Below are positions 37,793-46,941 of a stretch of DNA of 64,000 nucleotides, piece after piece; the first letter of the stretch is position 1, and every line of letters starts with the position of its first letter. Position numbers and translations under genes: made by a program. This DNA comes from Candidatus Epulonipiscium sp. (lineage in GTDB: Bacteria; Bacillota_A; Clostridia; Lachnospirales; Cellulosilyticaceae). The notes under the pieces are model-generated. The model was not told the origin of the DNA, made no database searches, and saw only the letters and a list, made by a program, of their open reading frames with translations. The DNA is taken from contig DUUM01000424.1 in the NCBI GenBank assembly GCA_012841565.1, positions 17,339 to 81,338 on the forward strand, written 5' to 3'.

Positions 37793-38623
37793 TTATAATT
37801 TACCACCTGATGTCGCTATTCCCTCAATAAATTGTCTTTGGAATATCATATAAATAACAACCATCGGAATAACTGCTAATAAAGACGCTGCCATTAACTC
37901 TGGATAATTAGCCGTAAACTGACCTTGTAACTTTGCAAGTGCTGCAGATAAAGGCATGGTGCTTTGCTCAGAGTTAACAATCAAAGGCCACATTAAATCT
38001 TTAAATGCAAATAATGCTGTAAAAATCCCTAGTGCAACCATTGAGGATCTTGTAAGAGGTGCCATAATATATAAAAACGTCTGACCAATATTACATCCAT
38101 CTAATCTAGCTGCTTCTTCTAATTCCTTAGGAAGATTCATGTAAGCCTGCCTCAAGAGAAATGTTCCAAATGCCGTTACAACCCCTGGAAATATAAGTGC
38201 GAAACGCGTATTTAATAGCCCAAGTTTACTAACCATTAAATATTGAGGTATAATAAATATCTGTGCTGGCACCATCATTTGAAACAACACAAGACCAAAA
38301 GCAAAATCTCTTCCTGGAAATCTTAACCTTGCTAAAGCATATCCTGCCATGGTTGCCGTTAAAACTGCAAATATAACCCGCCCCACTATTAAAACTAAAG
38401 TATTCCAATATAATTTTAAAAAGTCCATTTTACTTATAACTGCTTTAAATGCATCTAATCGCCATTTCGATGGGAAAATGACAAAAGGATTCATTTGAGT
38501 CGATTCTGAAATAGTCTTAAAAGATGTAAGAAACATCCAAGCAAATGGAACAATCATTACAACAACGCCAATCATTAAACATATATGTACGACTACTGTA
38601 CCAAGTTTTTGTTGTTTTTTCAT
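37793..38623 (-). CDS. alpha-galactoside ABC permease, MalG type
   Basis: A 276-residue inner-membrane permease with six transmembrane segments and the EAA motif LPKELEEAARLDGCNIGQTFLYIMAPLTRS-like loop near residue 170. It pairs with the MalF-type permease 11 bases upstream and the binding protein before that. AAGGAGG lies 6 bases before the ATG. Function as part of a raffinose/melibiose-type importer is inferred from the adjacent GH36. No ATPase is encoded nearby; such importers often share a general MsmX-type ATPase. Confidence 0.9.
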   Translation of the reverse strand: MKKQQKLGTVVVHICLMIGVVVMIVPFAWMFLTSFKTISESTQMNPFVIFPSKWRLDAFKAVISKMDFLKLYWNTLVLIVGRVIFAVLTATMAGYALARLRFPGRDFAFGLVLFQMMVPAQIFIIPQYLMVSKLGLLNTRFALIFPGVVTAFGTFLLRQAYMNLPKELEEAARLDGCNIGQTFLYIMAPLTRSSMVALGIFTALFAFKDLMWPLIVNSEQSTMPLSAALAKLQGQFTANYPELMAASLLAVIPMVVIYMIFQRQFIEGIATSGGKL

Positions 38624-38634
38624 ACTATTCCTCC

Positions 38635-39540
38635 TTAATCATATTTTACCCATTTCTTTTGCAATCTTAATTGAATCACTGTAATCATTAGAATAACCAC
38701 TAGCAACAACATAACAATTGCCGATCCATACCCCCTATTAGATTCAACAAATGAATATTTATAGAATAAATACACAAGAGATTGAGTTTTAGGAAGTGCT
38801 GGATTTGTTATATCGAGCATCATATAGATACTGTCAAACACCTGCATGGCTCCAATAATTCTTGTTACGGATACAAAAAACATAGTTGGTGAAATCAACG
38901 GCACTGTAATTGAAAAAAATTGCCTTATTCCGCTAGCCCCATCAATTTCAGCTGCTTCATAATAATCCCTTGGTATTTCTTGTAGTCCTGCTAAGAAAAG
39001 CACCATATTGTATCCAATAACAGACCATATTCCTACCACTGCTATAAAAATAAAGGTAATCTTAGGATTTGAAATCCAATTAACCGACTTGAGTCCAATG
39101 GAATTTAATAAATGGTTTAGTAATCCAAATTCCGAATTATATAACCATCTCCATACCATAGCTACTGCCGCTGGCGCTGCTACCATAGGTAGGAAATAAA
39201 TAGTTCTATAAATAGTTCTTCCTGCAATTTTTCGGTTTAATAATACCGCTAACACAAGGGCTATAATAATAGATAAGGGAACTTCTATAATTGTATATTT
39301 AAAAGTATTCAGTAAAGCCTGCCATATACTTTTATCTGCAAACATTTTTTGATAATTTTGTAATCCTACAAACACATTTCCCTTGCCAAAGGCACCTGTT
39401 TTAAAAAAGCTTTGGTATATTGTTTGAAAAATAGGAATAATATTTAAGATCATCAAACCAACTATTGTAGGTAAGATAAATAACCAACCCCAAATACTTT
39501 CATTGAGGCTATACTTTATTTTTTCCCTTTTTCTAGTCAT
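38635..39540 (-). CDS. alpha-galactoside ABC permease, MalF type
   Basis: A 301-residue permease with six transmembrane helices and the EAA motif IPRDYYEAAEIDGASGIRQF near residue 200. It has the short periplasmic region typical of MsmF/RafF-type carbohydrate uptake 1 permeases. AAAGGAG lies 8 bases before the ATG. It forms the channel with the downstream MalG-type protein. A hairpin separates it from the binding-protein gene, which probably keeps its level below that of the receptor. Confidence 0.9.
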   Translation of the reverse strand: MTRKREKIKYSLNESIWGWLFILPTIVGLMILNIIPIFQTIYQSFFKTGAFGKGNVFVGLQNYQKMFADKSIWQALLNTFKYTIIEVPLSIIIALVLAVLLNRKIAGRTIYRTIYFLPMVAAPAAVAMVWRWLYNSEFGLLNHLLNSIGLKSVNWISNPKITFIFIAVVGIWSVIGYNMVLFLAGLQEIPRDYYEAAEIDGASGIRQFFSITVPLISPTMFFVSVTRIIGAMQVFDSIYMMLDITNPALPKTQSLVYLFYKYSFVESNRGYGSAIVMLLLVVILMITVIQLRLQKKWVKYD

Positions 39541-39567
39541 TTTTTCATCTCCTTTTCTTAATATAGT

Positions 39568-39606
39568 TATAAAGGGCAGGTCATTTTTATCTACCTGCCC
39601 TTTATA
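39568..39606 (-). terminator. intercistronic hairpin after the binding-protein gene
   Basis: A 14-bp perfect stem (39593-39606 with 39568-39581), 11 bases after the binding-protein stop. The U-tract is poor, so partial termination or mRNA protection is more likely than a complete stop. Confidence 0.6.
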
Positions 39607-39617
39607 TATTGTTTTTA

Positions 39618-40943
39618 TTATTCTTCTTCTGCTAAATTCGCATTCATTTGTTCTGTAATTTCTACTGCTACATCTTTTACTTCTCTAGTACCTGCCCAAG
39701 TATCTACTAATTTGTCCTTGGTCATATTTTCCCATCTCACTGTGGATTTAGAATAAGGTCTAATGACTAAATTATCCATCATATCTAAATATGCTTGAAG
39801 ATTAAAGTCAGGATAAGCATTTACCCAATTACCTGTTGTGCCTTCGTAAGCCGAAATAACAACGCCTAAGTCAGATTGCTTTTGTTGTGCTTCTTTTGAA
39901 CCAAGGTATTCAATTAATTTCCACGCTTCTTCTGGCATCTCCGTATTTCCCGCTGCTGCCCATCCAAGGCCATTGTAAAGAGAAACTCTTTGTCCTGTTA
40001 CAGCATCCTTTGGCAATACTGCTATATCTCCATTGGCTTTAATATAATCATTATTACAAAGTTCAGGTAACATCCATGATCCCATGGTGATCATGGCAAC
40101 TTTTCCAGCTTCAAATAATGCTTCTGGTGCATTTTCTGCCATGGTTTCATAACTTGGCATATATCCTTCTTTAACAATACTTGTTACAAATTCCAGTGCT
40201 TTAATTGTTCCTTCTTTGTCAAATCCAGAAGCCTTCTTATCTGCCGAAATAATTTCTCCACCCATACTATACACCATATTATACCATCCATCTTGGTTGT
40301 TAGACGGTCTTAAAGCATATCCATACTGACTTCCATCATCCTTGGTTAGCTTTTTAGTTGCTTCTTTAAAATCATCCCAAGTCCAATCAGCGCTAGGATA
40401 TTCTACACCCGCTTCATCAAACATTGTTTTGTTATACCAAAGAGCAATTGTATCTAGATCTTTTGGCATTGCATATTGAGTGCCTTCCCAGTTGTAAATT
40501 TGTACAATTTCTTCTGGAAACTTATCTAAGTCAATTCTATCACTGGAATTAAGTTTATCCGTTAAGTCCAGTAACATTTCATATTCAGAGTACTTTGCAA
40601 TTTCATTTGAATGCATCCAAAACACATCTGGTAAAGATCCACCCGTTGCTCCTGCTTCAAGCATGGTCCAGTACTGCTCCCAAGGCGTAACCTGAATACC
40701 AACTTTTATACCACTTTCTGCTGTAAAGTCATCCATAATCTTTCGGAGTCCTGGTTCCTGGTTCTTATCCCAAATCGCCACTTTTAATATTTCCTTCGAA
40801 ACTTCTGGTGTTTCTGCTGATTGCTCGGTATTTTGCGCTACACCACTATCCACTTTATCCTCTGTGCTAGTCCCTCCACAGGCTACTAATGATAATGCCA
40901 CCACTGAGCTAAGAACTGCAGCTGCTAATTTTTTAAACTTCAT
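39618..40943 (-). CDS. sugar-binding lipoprotein of the alpha-galactoside importer
   Basis: A 441-residue family 1 extracellular binding protein (MsmE/RafE-like). The signal peptide ends in a lipobox LSLVAC, so Cys at about residue 22 would carry the lipid anchor. Motifs typical of the family include QYAMPKDLDTIALWYNKTMFDEAG and the C-terminal region with WAGTREVKDV. The ATG at 40943 is used because AAGGGGGAAG lies 5 bases upstream. It is the first gene of the operon and is divergent from the AraC regulator. Substrate is inferred as raffinose-family sugar from GH36 in the operon. Confidence 0.9.
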   Translation of the reverse strand: MKFKKLAAAVLSSVVALSLVACGGTSTEDKVDSGVAQNTEQSAETPEVSKEILKVAIWDKNQEPGLRKIMDDFTAESGIKVGIQVTPWEQYWTMLEAGATGGSLPDVFWMHSNEIAKYSEYEMLLDLTDKLNSSDRIDLDKFPEEIVQIYNWEGTQYAMPKDLDTIALWYNKTMFDEAGVEYPSADWTWDDFKEATKKLTKDDGSQYGYALRPSNNQDGWYNMVYSMGGEIISADKKASGFDKEGTIKALEFVTSIVKEGYMPSYETMAENAPEALFEAGKVAMITMGSWMLPELCNNDYIKANGDIAVLPKDAVTGQRVSLYNGLGWAAAGNTEMPEEAWKLIEYLGSKEAQQKQSDLGVVISAYEGTTGNWVNAYPDFNLQAYLDMMDNLVIRPYSKSTVRWENMTKDKLVDTWAGTREVKDVAVEITEQMNANLAEEE

Positions 40944-41014
40944 ATTAACTTCCCCCTTAATATAGATTCGCATAATGTTTACAACCTGTCATCTCTTTTT
41001 CTTATGATGCTTAA

Positions 41015-41124
41015 ATCTTAACATAAAGTATTAAGATTCTAAATAGATAAATGTGACTTTTATATAGCTTTATGTTGTTTTGTTGTTAATTACTTCTGCA
41101 TTTAATCTTATTTTGTAGTATAAT
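41015..41124. promoter_or_regulatory. divergent promoters of the alpha-galactoside operon and its AraC regulator
   Basis: Minus strand: TTAGAA (41042-41037) and TAAGAT (41020-41015) with a TGT extension may serve the binding-protein operon. Plus strand: TATAAT at 41119-41124 may serve the regulator gene; its -35 is poor. Nothing else recognisable lies in the 246-bp gap. Confidence 0.4.
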
Positions 41125-41189
41125 ATGTTTAAACTGTATATTTACTATATTAGTCATTTGAATCTTGAAGATATAAGGAGATAAAACTT

Positions 41190-42074
41190 ATGGATAAATC
41201 AACAACCTATAAAAACGTAGCCGGTTTTCGTTGTCTACAAAATATACACAAACAAACCAGCGATTTATATCTTGTTCACTGCGGACATCATAAATGCCCT
41301 CCTGAATATTCTTATGATCATAAAATTCCAAATGAGTATCACCTTCACTTTGTACTCAATGGTAAAGGGATAATAGATGTTAATGGGATTTTATACCCTG
41401 TCCAAAAGGATGATATTTTTATAATCTTAAAAAACGTTCCTTTTAAATATGCTTCGGATCAGTATGAACCATGGGAATATATTTGGGTAACCTTTGACGG
41501 TACCCAAGCTGAAAATTATTTAAACTATATAGGTTTTACAGTTAATAATCCTGTTATCTCTTCTGCTGTTCCTACAAAAGTATATTTTCCCACTGTGCAA
41601 AAAATGCTGGATACTAACGAGCTTACCTTTGCCAATGAAATCAAAAGAGTAGGATTCTTATTTAAGATCTTAGGTAACTTAGTAGAAGCACAAAACACTT
41701 TAAAAAACGAAAACAAAAGATATGATTACTCTAGTGATGCTTACGTTGAATATGCCCTACAATACATTAAGTATAATTATGACCATATTACAGTGAATGA
41801 TATTGCAAAATATATTGGTATTAATCGTTCCTATTTAACTTCAATTTTTAAGAAGAAACTAAATGTTCCTCCCCAAAAATACCTTATTGACTATAAATTA
41901 AAAAAAGCTGAAATATTAATTATAAACACAAACCTCTCCATTCAAGATATTGCTGCTAAAGTGGGATACGATAATCCTCTTACCTTTTCAAAGATATTCA
42001 AGCAAACCTATAATCTTAGTCCAAAAAATTATAGAGACAAACAGACTGCAATTGTAAACTCACCAATAGTATAA
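41190..42074 (+). CDS. AraC-family regulator of the alpha-galactoside operon
   Basis: A 294-residue activator. The N-terminal cupin sugar-sensing domain (about 30-165) contains YHLHFVLNGKGIIDV. Two helix-turn-helix units follow at the C-terminus: ITVNDIAKYIGINRSYLTSIFKK, and LSIQDIAAKVGYDNPLTFSKIFKQ with the terminal LSPKNYR. This is the architecture of MsmR/RafR regulators, which activate adjacent raffinose/melibiose operons. AAGGAG lies 9 bases before the ATG. The divergent position makes autogenous and operon control likely. Confidence 0.9.
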   Translation: MDKSTTYKNVAGFRCLQNIHKQTSDLYLVHCGHHKCPPEYSYDHKIPNEYHLHFVLNGKGIIDVNGILYPVQKDDIFIILKNVPFKYASDQYEPWEYIWVTFDGTQAENYLNYIGFTVNNPVISSAVPTKVYFPTVQKMLDTNELTFANEIKRVGFLFKILGNLVEAQNTLKNENKRYDYSSDAYVEYALQYIKYNYDHITVNDIAKYIGINRSYLTSIFKKKLNVPPQKYLIDYKLKKAEILIINTNLSIQDIAAKVGYDNPLTFSKIFKQTYNLSPKNYRDKQTAIVNSPIV

Positions 42075-42109
42075 GTTTTTACTTCTATTAATATATTAAT
42101 ATGTGTCCA

Positions 42110-42150
42110 AAAAGAGCCCCTTAATGCTAAGTGCATTAAGGGGCTCTTTT
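42110..42150. terminator. bidirectional terminator between the AraC regulator and fructokinase
   Basis: A perfect 18-bp stem (42110-42127 with 42133-42150) with a 5-base loop and T runs on both strands. Its inner sequence CCTTAATGC/GCATTAAGG recurs in the hairpin at 43617-43657. Confidence 0.9.
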
Positions 42151-42159
42151 AAAAAACCT

Positions 42160-43143
42160 TTATAATAATTGAAGGGCATCCCAGCTACCTTTATTAACAG
42201 CTTCATTTACTTGATCATAAGTTGGCATTATTTCAGCACTACCAAACTGTGTCGTAACATAAGCAGCCATGTAATTTGCAAACTTGGCAAACTTTAAAAG
42301 TACTTCAAATGGAATATCTTTTAGTTCCTGTTCTTGCATCATAATCTGATACAACATAGCCCCTAAGTGACTATCTCCCGCTCCAGTGGTATCCAATGCT
42401 TTAACTTTGATTCCACCGACCTTTTCATACCATTCTCCACGGCGAACAGCACACCCATCTTCCCCAAGAGTCGTCATAATAAGAGGCGTATTATATTTCT
42501 CATATAAGTATTTAGAACCTTCTTCAATTTCTTTAATACCTGTTAAAAATAATAATTCTTCTTCTGAAATCTTAAGGATATCAATACTTTCCATGACACT
42601 TAATATCTGATTCTTAGCTTGATCAAGACTTCCCCACAAAGGTGGTCTAAGGTTAGGATCATAACTAATTAAACATCTCTTTTCTTTAGCTAATTTAATA
42701 GCCTTTAGGGTAGCACCTCTTGACGGCTCATCTGTTAGTGATAAAGAGCCAAAATGAAACACCTTTAAATCATTAAACATACTTTCCTTTATATCATCCT
42801 CTGAAATCATCTGGTCTGCACCAGGATTTCTATAAAAACTAAAATCCCTATCTCCATTTTCTTGAAGATGAACAAAAGCTAGTGTTGTATTATATTCTTT
42901 AGAAACCTTTAAATCTGTATCGTCAATATGATTTCTTTTAAGAAAGTCAATTAAAAACCGCCCAAACTGATCATCTCCTACACACCCTATAAAACCTGTC
43001 TTTAATCCCAGTTTTGTAATGGCTGCCATAACATTTGCTGGGGCTCCCCCTGCGTTTTGCTCAAACCCTATTTTTCCACTGGGGCTTTTAATAGGTGTAA
43101 AATCAATAAGGATCTCCCCTAATGTAATAATATCTCTTCTCAT
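42160..43143 (-). CDS. scrK: fructokinase, PfkB family
   Basis: A 327-residue sugar kinase of the PfkB/ribokinase family that phosphorylates fructose with ATP. The N-terminal signature region has GEILIDF and QNAGGAPANVM. The ATP-site motif is ALDTTGAGDSHLGAML, where the Asp is the catalytic base. SYDPNLRPPLW is typical of bacterial fructokinases. The ATG at 43143 is chosen because AAGGAG is then 6 bases upstream; an ATG two codons earlier abuts the ribosome site. It lies convergent to the alpha-galactoside regulator and would use fructose released after raffinose and sucrose breakdown. Confidence 0.9.
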   Translation of the reverse strand: MRRDIITLGEILIDFTPIKSPSGKIGFEQNAGGAPANVMAAITKLGLKTGFIGCVGDDQFGRFLIDFLKRNHIDDTDLKVSKEYNTTLAFVHLQENGDRDFSFYRNPGADQMISEDDIKESMFNDLKVFHFGSLSLTDEPSRGATLKAIKLAKEKRCLISYDPNLRPPLWGSLDQAKNQILSVMESIDILKISEEELLFLTGIKEIEEGSKYLYEKYNTPLIMTTLGEDGCAVRRGEWYEKVGGIKVKALDTTGAGDSHLGAMLYQIMMQEQELKDIPFEVLLKFAKFANYMAAYVTTQFGSAEIMPTYDQVNEAVNKGSWDALQLL

Positions 43144-43172
43144 AGTCATCTCCTTAATTTTTATAGCTACTT

Positions 43173-43184
43173 TTAGGATCCTAA
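43173..43184. promoter_or_regulatory. 12-bp palindrome in the fructokinase promoter region
   Basis: TTAGGATCCTAA is a perfect palindrome 8 bases upstream (on the minus strand) of a possible -10, TATAAA at 43165-43160. It could be an operator; no -35 is clear. Confidence 0.3.
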
Positions 43185-43261
43185 GCTGTACTAAAGCCTT
43201 TGCTTAATAATATTTTAACATCAGCCTATATAAAGCACAACGGATATCCGTCTTTAAGTAA

Positions 43262-43352
43262 TTATTGTTCCGTAGGTGGCTCTAGTCTTTCACCTGTTGG
43301 CTTTTCTGGCCTTTCTCCTTTTGGTAGGTCTGGTCTTTCACCTATTGGTAAG
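43262..43352 (-). pseudogene. C-terminal remnant, probably of a CotH-type spore-coat kinase
   Basis: About 30 codons in frame encode a proline-rich tail with repeated GERP/GERL units (IGERPDLPKGERPEKP and further) and the end LEPPTEQ, then a stop. Such GERPE-like tails are common at the end of CotH-family proteins in Lachnospirales, which fits the neighbouring VTC fragment because the two families are often co-encoded. The kinase domain is absent. The assignment rests on repeat style and context. Confidence 0.45.
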
Positions 43353-43533
43353 TTGCCCCATAAATACCCCCTTGAAGCGATAGGTCATAATCCCTAAACA
43401 GAATATCTTCATCAAAAGTCATTCTAAAATCAGAATCTTCTTTGCCTAAAAAAGCCTCTCTCCTGTATGATAAAAGGATTGTTGTCATAGAATATTTAAC
43501 CTCATATCTCTCAAACACGCTTTCAATACTCAT
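43353..43533 (-). pseudogene. VTC-domain (polyphosphate polymerase-type) fragment
   Basis: The first 14 residues, IESVFERYEVKY, match the start of bacterial VTC-domain proteins. The next 43, including SYRREAFLGKEDSDFRMTFDE and DYDLSLQGGIYG, match the middle of the domain about 110 residues further on. The intervening basic tunnel residues and everything after GIYG are missing, then a TAG stop follows. The family makes or binds polyphosphate at the membrane. This copy cannot be active. Confidence 0.7.
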
Positions 43534-43593
43534 TATTTTTAACTCCTTTGCTAATGTATTAATTATATTCTAACGAACCAACCTAAAATGAAC

Positions 43594-43823
43594 TTAAAAT
43601 TTTGTTTTAAAGACACAAAAAAGATCCTTAATGCTAAATGCATTAAGGATCTTTTTTAAAATAACCTTGATAATGATCGAAGATCCATCAGAACTCTGGG
43701 CTGAGATCTTTCCTTTATGTTTAGAAACTATTGCCTGAGCAATGGAAAGGCCAATACCATATCCACCCGTTTGATTGCTTCGCGAAACGTCTGGTCTATA
43801 AAAACGTTCAAATAGCATCCCCA
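43594..43823 (-). pseudogene. C-terminal fragment of a sensor histidine kinase
   Basis: About 55 residues of an ATPase domain: LFERFYRPDVSRSNQTGGYG, IGLSIAQAIVSKHKGKI and a short final strand. The H-box and N-box are missing. The frame has no stop at the expected end and runs through the terminator hairpin, so the original stop was lost. It directly abuts the response-regulator fragment upstream. Confidence 0.75.
43617..43657 (-). terminator. terminator of the decayed two-component locus
   Basis: A perfect 18-bp stem (43617-43634 with 43640-43657), 5-base loop, T run on either side. Core nearly identical to the hairpin at 42110-42150. It now lies inside the reading frame of the kinase fragment. 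Confidence 0.8.
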
Positions 43824-43982
43824 CTAGCTGCCGAATAGCCTCCTTGTCATAGAACGAATACGTGCTAAGAGCTCCTTAGTGTTAAAAGGCTTTGTTAAAT
43901 AATCATCTGCGCCACAGTCAAGGCCTAGCACCTTATCGTCAATCTCTGATTTAGCCGTTAACATAAGAACAGGAATTGCAAA
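43824..43982 (-). pseudogene. OmpR-type response regulator fragment
   Basis: About 50 residues of a receiver domain: [20 protein letters not shown], then [20 protein letters not shown]. This covers the conserved Thr/Ser and Lys positions (beta4 to alpha5). The phospho-acceptor Asp half and the DNA-binding domain are missing. Stop codons bound it on both sides. With the adjacent kinase fragment it is the residue of a two-component pair. Confidence 0.75.
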
Positions 43983-44000
43983 CTACTACGTTTACCCATT

Positions 44001-46901
44001 TTAAATCTCATTTATTATATCTTTTGAAATGACCTGTGGTGACATATGTGGCATGCCTAAATAATATCCTTGCATATAGTCCACACCCATTTCAATTAAT
44101 TTGTCCATTTCATCTTTCGTCTCTATTCCTTCTGCTATAATTTTAATGTTTCTATTTTGTGCATAAGATAAGATATTCTCAACTAATTTTTGCCTATTAT
44201 AATCCCGGTCAATTCCTCTTATAATAGCCATATCTATTTTTATATATTTTGGTGACAATATTAAAAGTGTTGTTTCATTATTATATCCCGAGCCAAAATC
44301 ATCTAATGCTAAGCAGCTTCCCCATCTTGCTGTTGTCTCTTGTTTAATCTTTGTGCATTCTTCATTACTTTGTTCGTTTTCTATAATTTCAATTACAATA
44401 CGATTTAAATATTCTTTATATTTCATTTCGAATTTATTAAAATCTGCGTCTGATAATCTATGGTTAGGTATGGAATTAATAAACACCTTTGCATTCCCAA
44501 AGGCCTCTTCATTGTTCTTAAAGCTCTCCATAGCTTTAAACCATGTAATTCTTTCAATCTCCGCCAGTTTAGATTGGGAGTTGGCCAATCTAATAATATC
44601 ATGAGGGGATTTTAAATTTTCTACCTGGGGACGCATTAAGGCCTCATAAGCGAAAATTTCTCCAGTTTTTGCATCTACAATCGGTTGAAAAGCAAATTTT
44701 ACTAATTCCTCCTCAATAAATCTATTAAGTTCTTCTTTTCCATTTAATAAAATAGAATCCCTATCATAACTTTTTTTATCAAACTCACCTATATTACCCT
44801 TGTCTGTATTTTTAATATTATACATAGCAAAATCTGAGTATGTAATAAGTTCTTCATAATTCCTTGAATCATCTGGATACCAGGCAACTCCTGCGGACGC
44901 TCTAACACGTAAGGTTGTCCCATCAGGCATTGTTAAAAATGTCCCATGTAACATGTCTTTTATATTCAACACCCTTTTTCTTATATCTTGTTTGCTTTCA
45001 TAACCATAAATAAACGTATAAAATTCGTCTCCTGATATTCTTCCTACTATAGCATTATGGATAGTTGCTTTATTTAAGATACAGGCTGCTTTTTTAATAT
45101 ATTGATCCCCATAATCATGGCCATAAGTATCATTAATATATTTCAAATTATCTAAGTCCCACATAACAAATGCTGCCTTATCAATACCTAAATTCTTCAT
45201 TTTTTTTCTAACCTGCACATGAAATGCACGTCGATTTAAAATGTGGGTTAAAACATCATGATCCCTTTCATATTCAATTTTTCGTTTCGTTAGAATATCC
45301 TCTGTTACATCCTCTATAATGCCTAGTGTTTTACCATTTTTCTCTTGTGTTTGCATACGCACCCAACGAATGGTTCCATCCTTTTGTTTATAACGATATA
45401 TATTTTCCAAATCAGGTTCCAACCTTTTTATAATGATTTCAATTATTTTTCCAAACACATCTGTTGCAATATAATTTGTTGTTTGGTCACTTTTTTTAAT
45501 TTCGAAAATATCAAATAACGTGTCGGTTAAAAAAACCTTATCCTCTTTGTGTATATGCTCAAAAGCCCCAATAGGAACCTCAACCATACTAATAATCTGA
45601 GATAATTTAGAGGCGGAATCAGCCACCTTACTACTTAGTGTCTCAATCGCTAAGGCAAGCTCATCTATTTCCCTAATATCAGTTTTTGTAAGTATAATAG
45701 GATTGTTAGGGTCACTTTTTAATACTGTTTGAATCAATCTTGTAATAGGGTTCATAAACCAGGTCATAATGCCATACACTGTAATCATCCCCATTCCTAA
45801 TGAAATCAGAATAGATAACCCAATGGTTTTCATAATCTGTATAATGGGATGGAATAAAACCTTTTTATCTACAAAACCAACAAGAGCCCACTTATCATTC
45901 TCAAAAGGAGTATTGGTATTATATAAGTTAATATACTGTACCGCCCCACATATATCTCTATCTACTCGTTTATTTCTTTTCATTATGTAGGCTTCTTTAT
46001 ACCCTAAATCTTTAGTTAAAACAGTTTGTGCTTCCTCCCCCACTAGGCTTGTAAATAAAGGTCCAGAAGAAACGATGTTTTCAAATACACCATCTTCTTC
46101 AGTTTCTATCCCTAAAAGATACACACCTTGTTTTTTTTCTGCTATCTCACCATAAGGAAGATAGCTCCGCAGATAATCTAGTGTTACCTCTATTCCCATT
46201 ACCCCATAGGGATTCCCATTATTATCTATAAGTGGAACTGAGTAAGTTATGACCTCTCGTCCCGGTCCAAATGATTTACTCCAGTACCCTAAATCATTAT
46301 ATGATATCTTAGGGTTTGTTTGGGCTGACAAAAAAGGCTTATAATAGAAATCGGATTTAGTATCACCTTCTGATAGATTGAATTTGCGCGTCCATTGGGT
46401 ACTCAATGGCGCATTGATTATTCTTGCTGCCCCTATAGGACCTCTTTCTACAATAAGATCAGAATTATCTGACGGATTAAATAAAGGATCTAAATCTCTA
46501 ATATAGAACCCTTCGTGGTCCTCTTGATTCTCTAATATAACAAATACACCCGTTACACCCCGTTGTCTTAAGAACGAAACAGTTCTAGGTGCAATGTGTT
46601 CTAGAAACTGACGCATGGAATTTTGATTTTTATTAAGGCCTAATATTTCAACTTCTTCTTGAATATAAGCCTCAAAATCTGCGACATTTGACCACTGTTG
46701 TACCATTACCTTTTCTATGTCATTTTTTCGCCCTATAACATGATCATTGAGTATTTTTAGATATTCATCTGAAAGCTTTTTGATCGTGCCACCGCCATAA
46801 ATAGTTGCGGCCAAAAAAAGTCCTTGAATAAATAATACAATAAGTACGGATCTTCCTAGTCTCCTTTTAATTGACTTCTTCTCAAAAATATTGCTAATCA
46901 T
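44001..46901 (-). CDS. membrane Cache-PAS-GGDEF-EAL protein, c-di-GMP enzyme
   Basis: A 966-residue signalling protein. An N-terminal helix (about 15-35), a large extracytoplasmic Cache-like sensor (about 40-345), a second helix (about 350-375), a HAMP-like segment and a PAS domain (about 440-535) precede the output domains. The GGDEF domain (about 540-700) has SGDEF in place of GGDEF, so cyclase activity is possible but uncertain. The EAL domain (about 710-960) keeps YEALMRP, DDFGSGYN, IKIDMAIIRG and AEGIET, so phosphodiesterase activity on c-di-GMP is likely. It lies 40 bases after a sugar-binding lipoprotein gene and probably shares its transcript. Confidence 0.85.
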   Translation of the reverse strand: MISNIFEKKSIKRRLGRSVLIVLFIQGLFLAATIYGGGTIKKLSDEYLKILNDHVIGRKNDIEKVMVQQWSNVADFEAYIQEEVEILGLNKNQNSMRQFLEHIAPRTVSFLRQRGVTGVFVILENQEDHEGFYIRDLDPLFNPSDNSDLIVERGPIGAARIINAPLSTQWTRKFNLSEGDTKSDFYYKPFLSAQTNPKISYNDLGYWSKSFGPGREVITYSVPLIDNNGNPYGVMGIEVTLDYLRSYLPYGEIAEKKQGVYLLGIETEEDGVFENIVSSGPLFTSLVGEEAQTVLTKDLGYKEAYIMKRNKRVDRDICGAVQYINLYNTNTPFENDKWALVGFVDKKVLFHPIIQIMKTIGLSILISLGMGMITVYGIMTWFMNPITRLIQTVLKSDPNNPIILTKTDIREIDELALAIETLSSKVADSASKLSQIISMVEVPIGAFEHIHKEDKVFLTDTLFDIFEIKKSDQTTNYIATDVFGKIIEIIIKRLEPDLENIYRYKQKDGTIRWVRMQTQEKNGKTLGIIEDVTEDILTKRKIEYERDHDVLTHILNRRAFHVQVRKKMKNLGIDKAAFVMWDLDNLKYINDTYGHDYGDQYIKKAACILNKATIHNAIVGRISGDEFYTFIYGYESKQDIRKRVLNIKDMLHGTFLTMPDGTTLRVRASAGVAWYPDDSRNYEELITYSDFAMYNIKNTDKGNIGEFDKKSYDRDSILLNGKEELNRFIEEELVKFAFQPIVDAKTGEIFAYEALMRPQVENLKSPHDIIRLANSQSKLAEIERITWFKAMESFKNNEEAFGNAKVFINSIPNHRLSDADFNKFEMKYKEYLNRIVIEIIENEQSNEECTKIKQETTARWGSCLALDDFGSGYNNETTLLILSPKYIKIDMAIIRGIDRDYNRQKLVENILSYAQNRNIKIIAEGIETKDEMDKLIEMGVDYMQGYYLGMPHMSPQVISKDIINEI

Positions 46902-46941
46902 CCTAATAACGCCTTCTTCCTCTTCTTCTCTAAGGATATCT

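Noticed and set aside
43240..43251. ACGGATATCCGT palindrome as a terminator or operator
   Set aside because: It has no loop or T run and no gene start next to it; it lies in decayed sequence after the probable CotH tail and may be chance.
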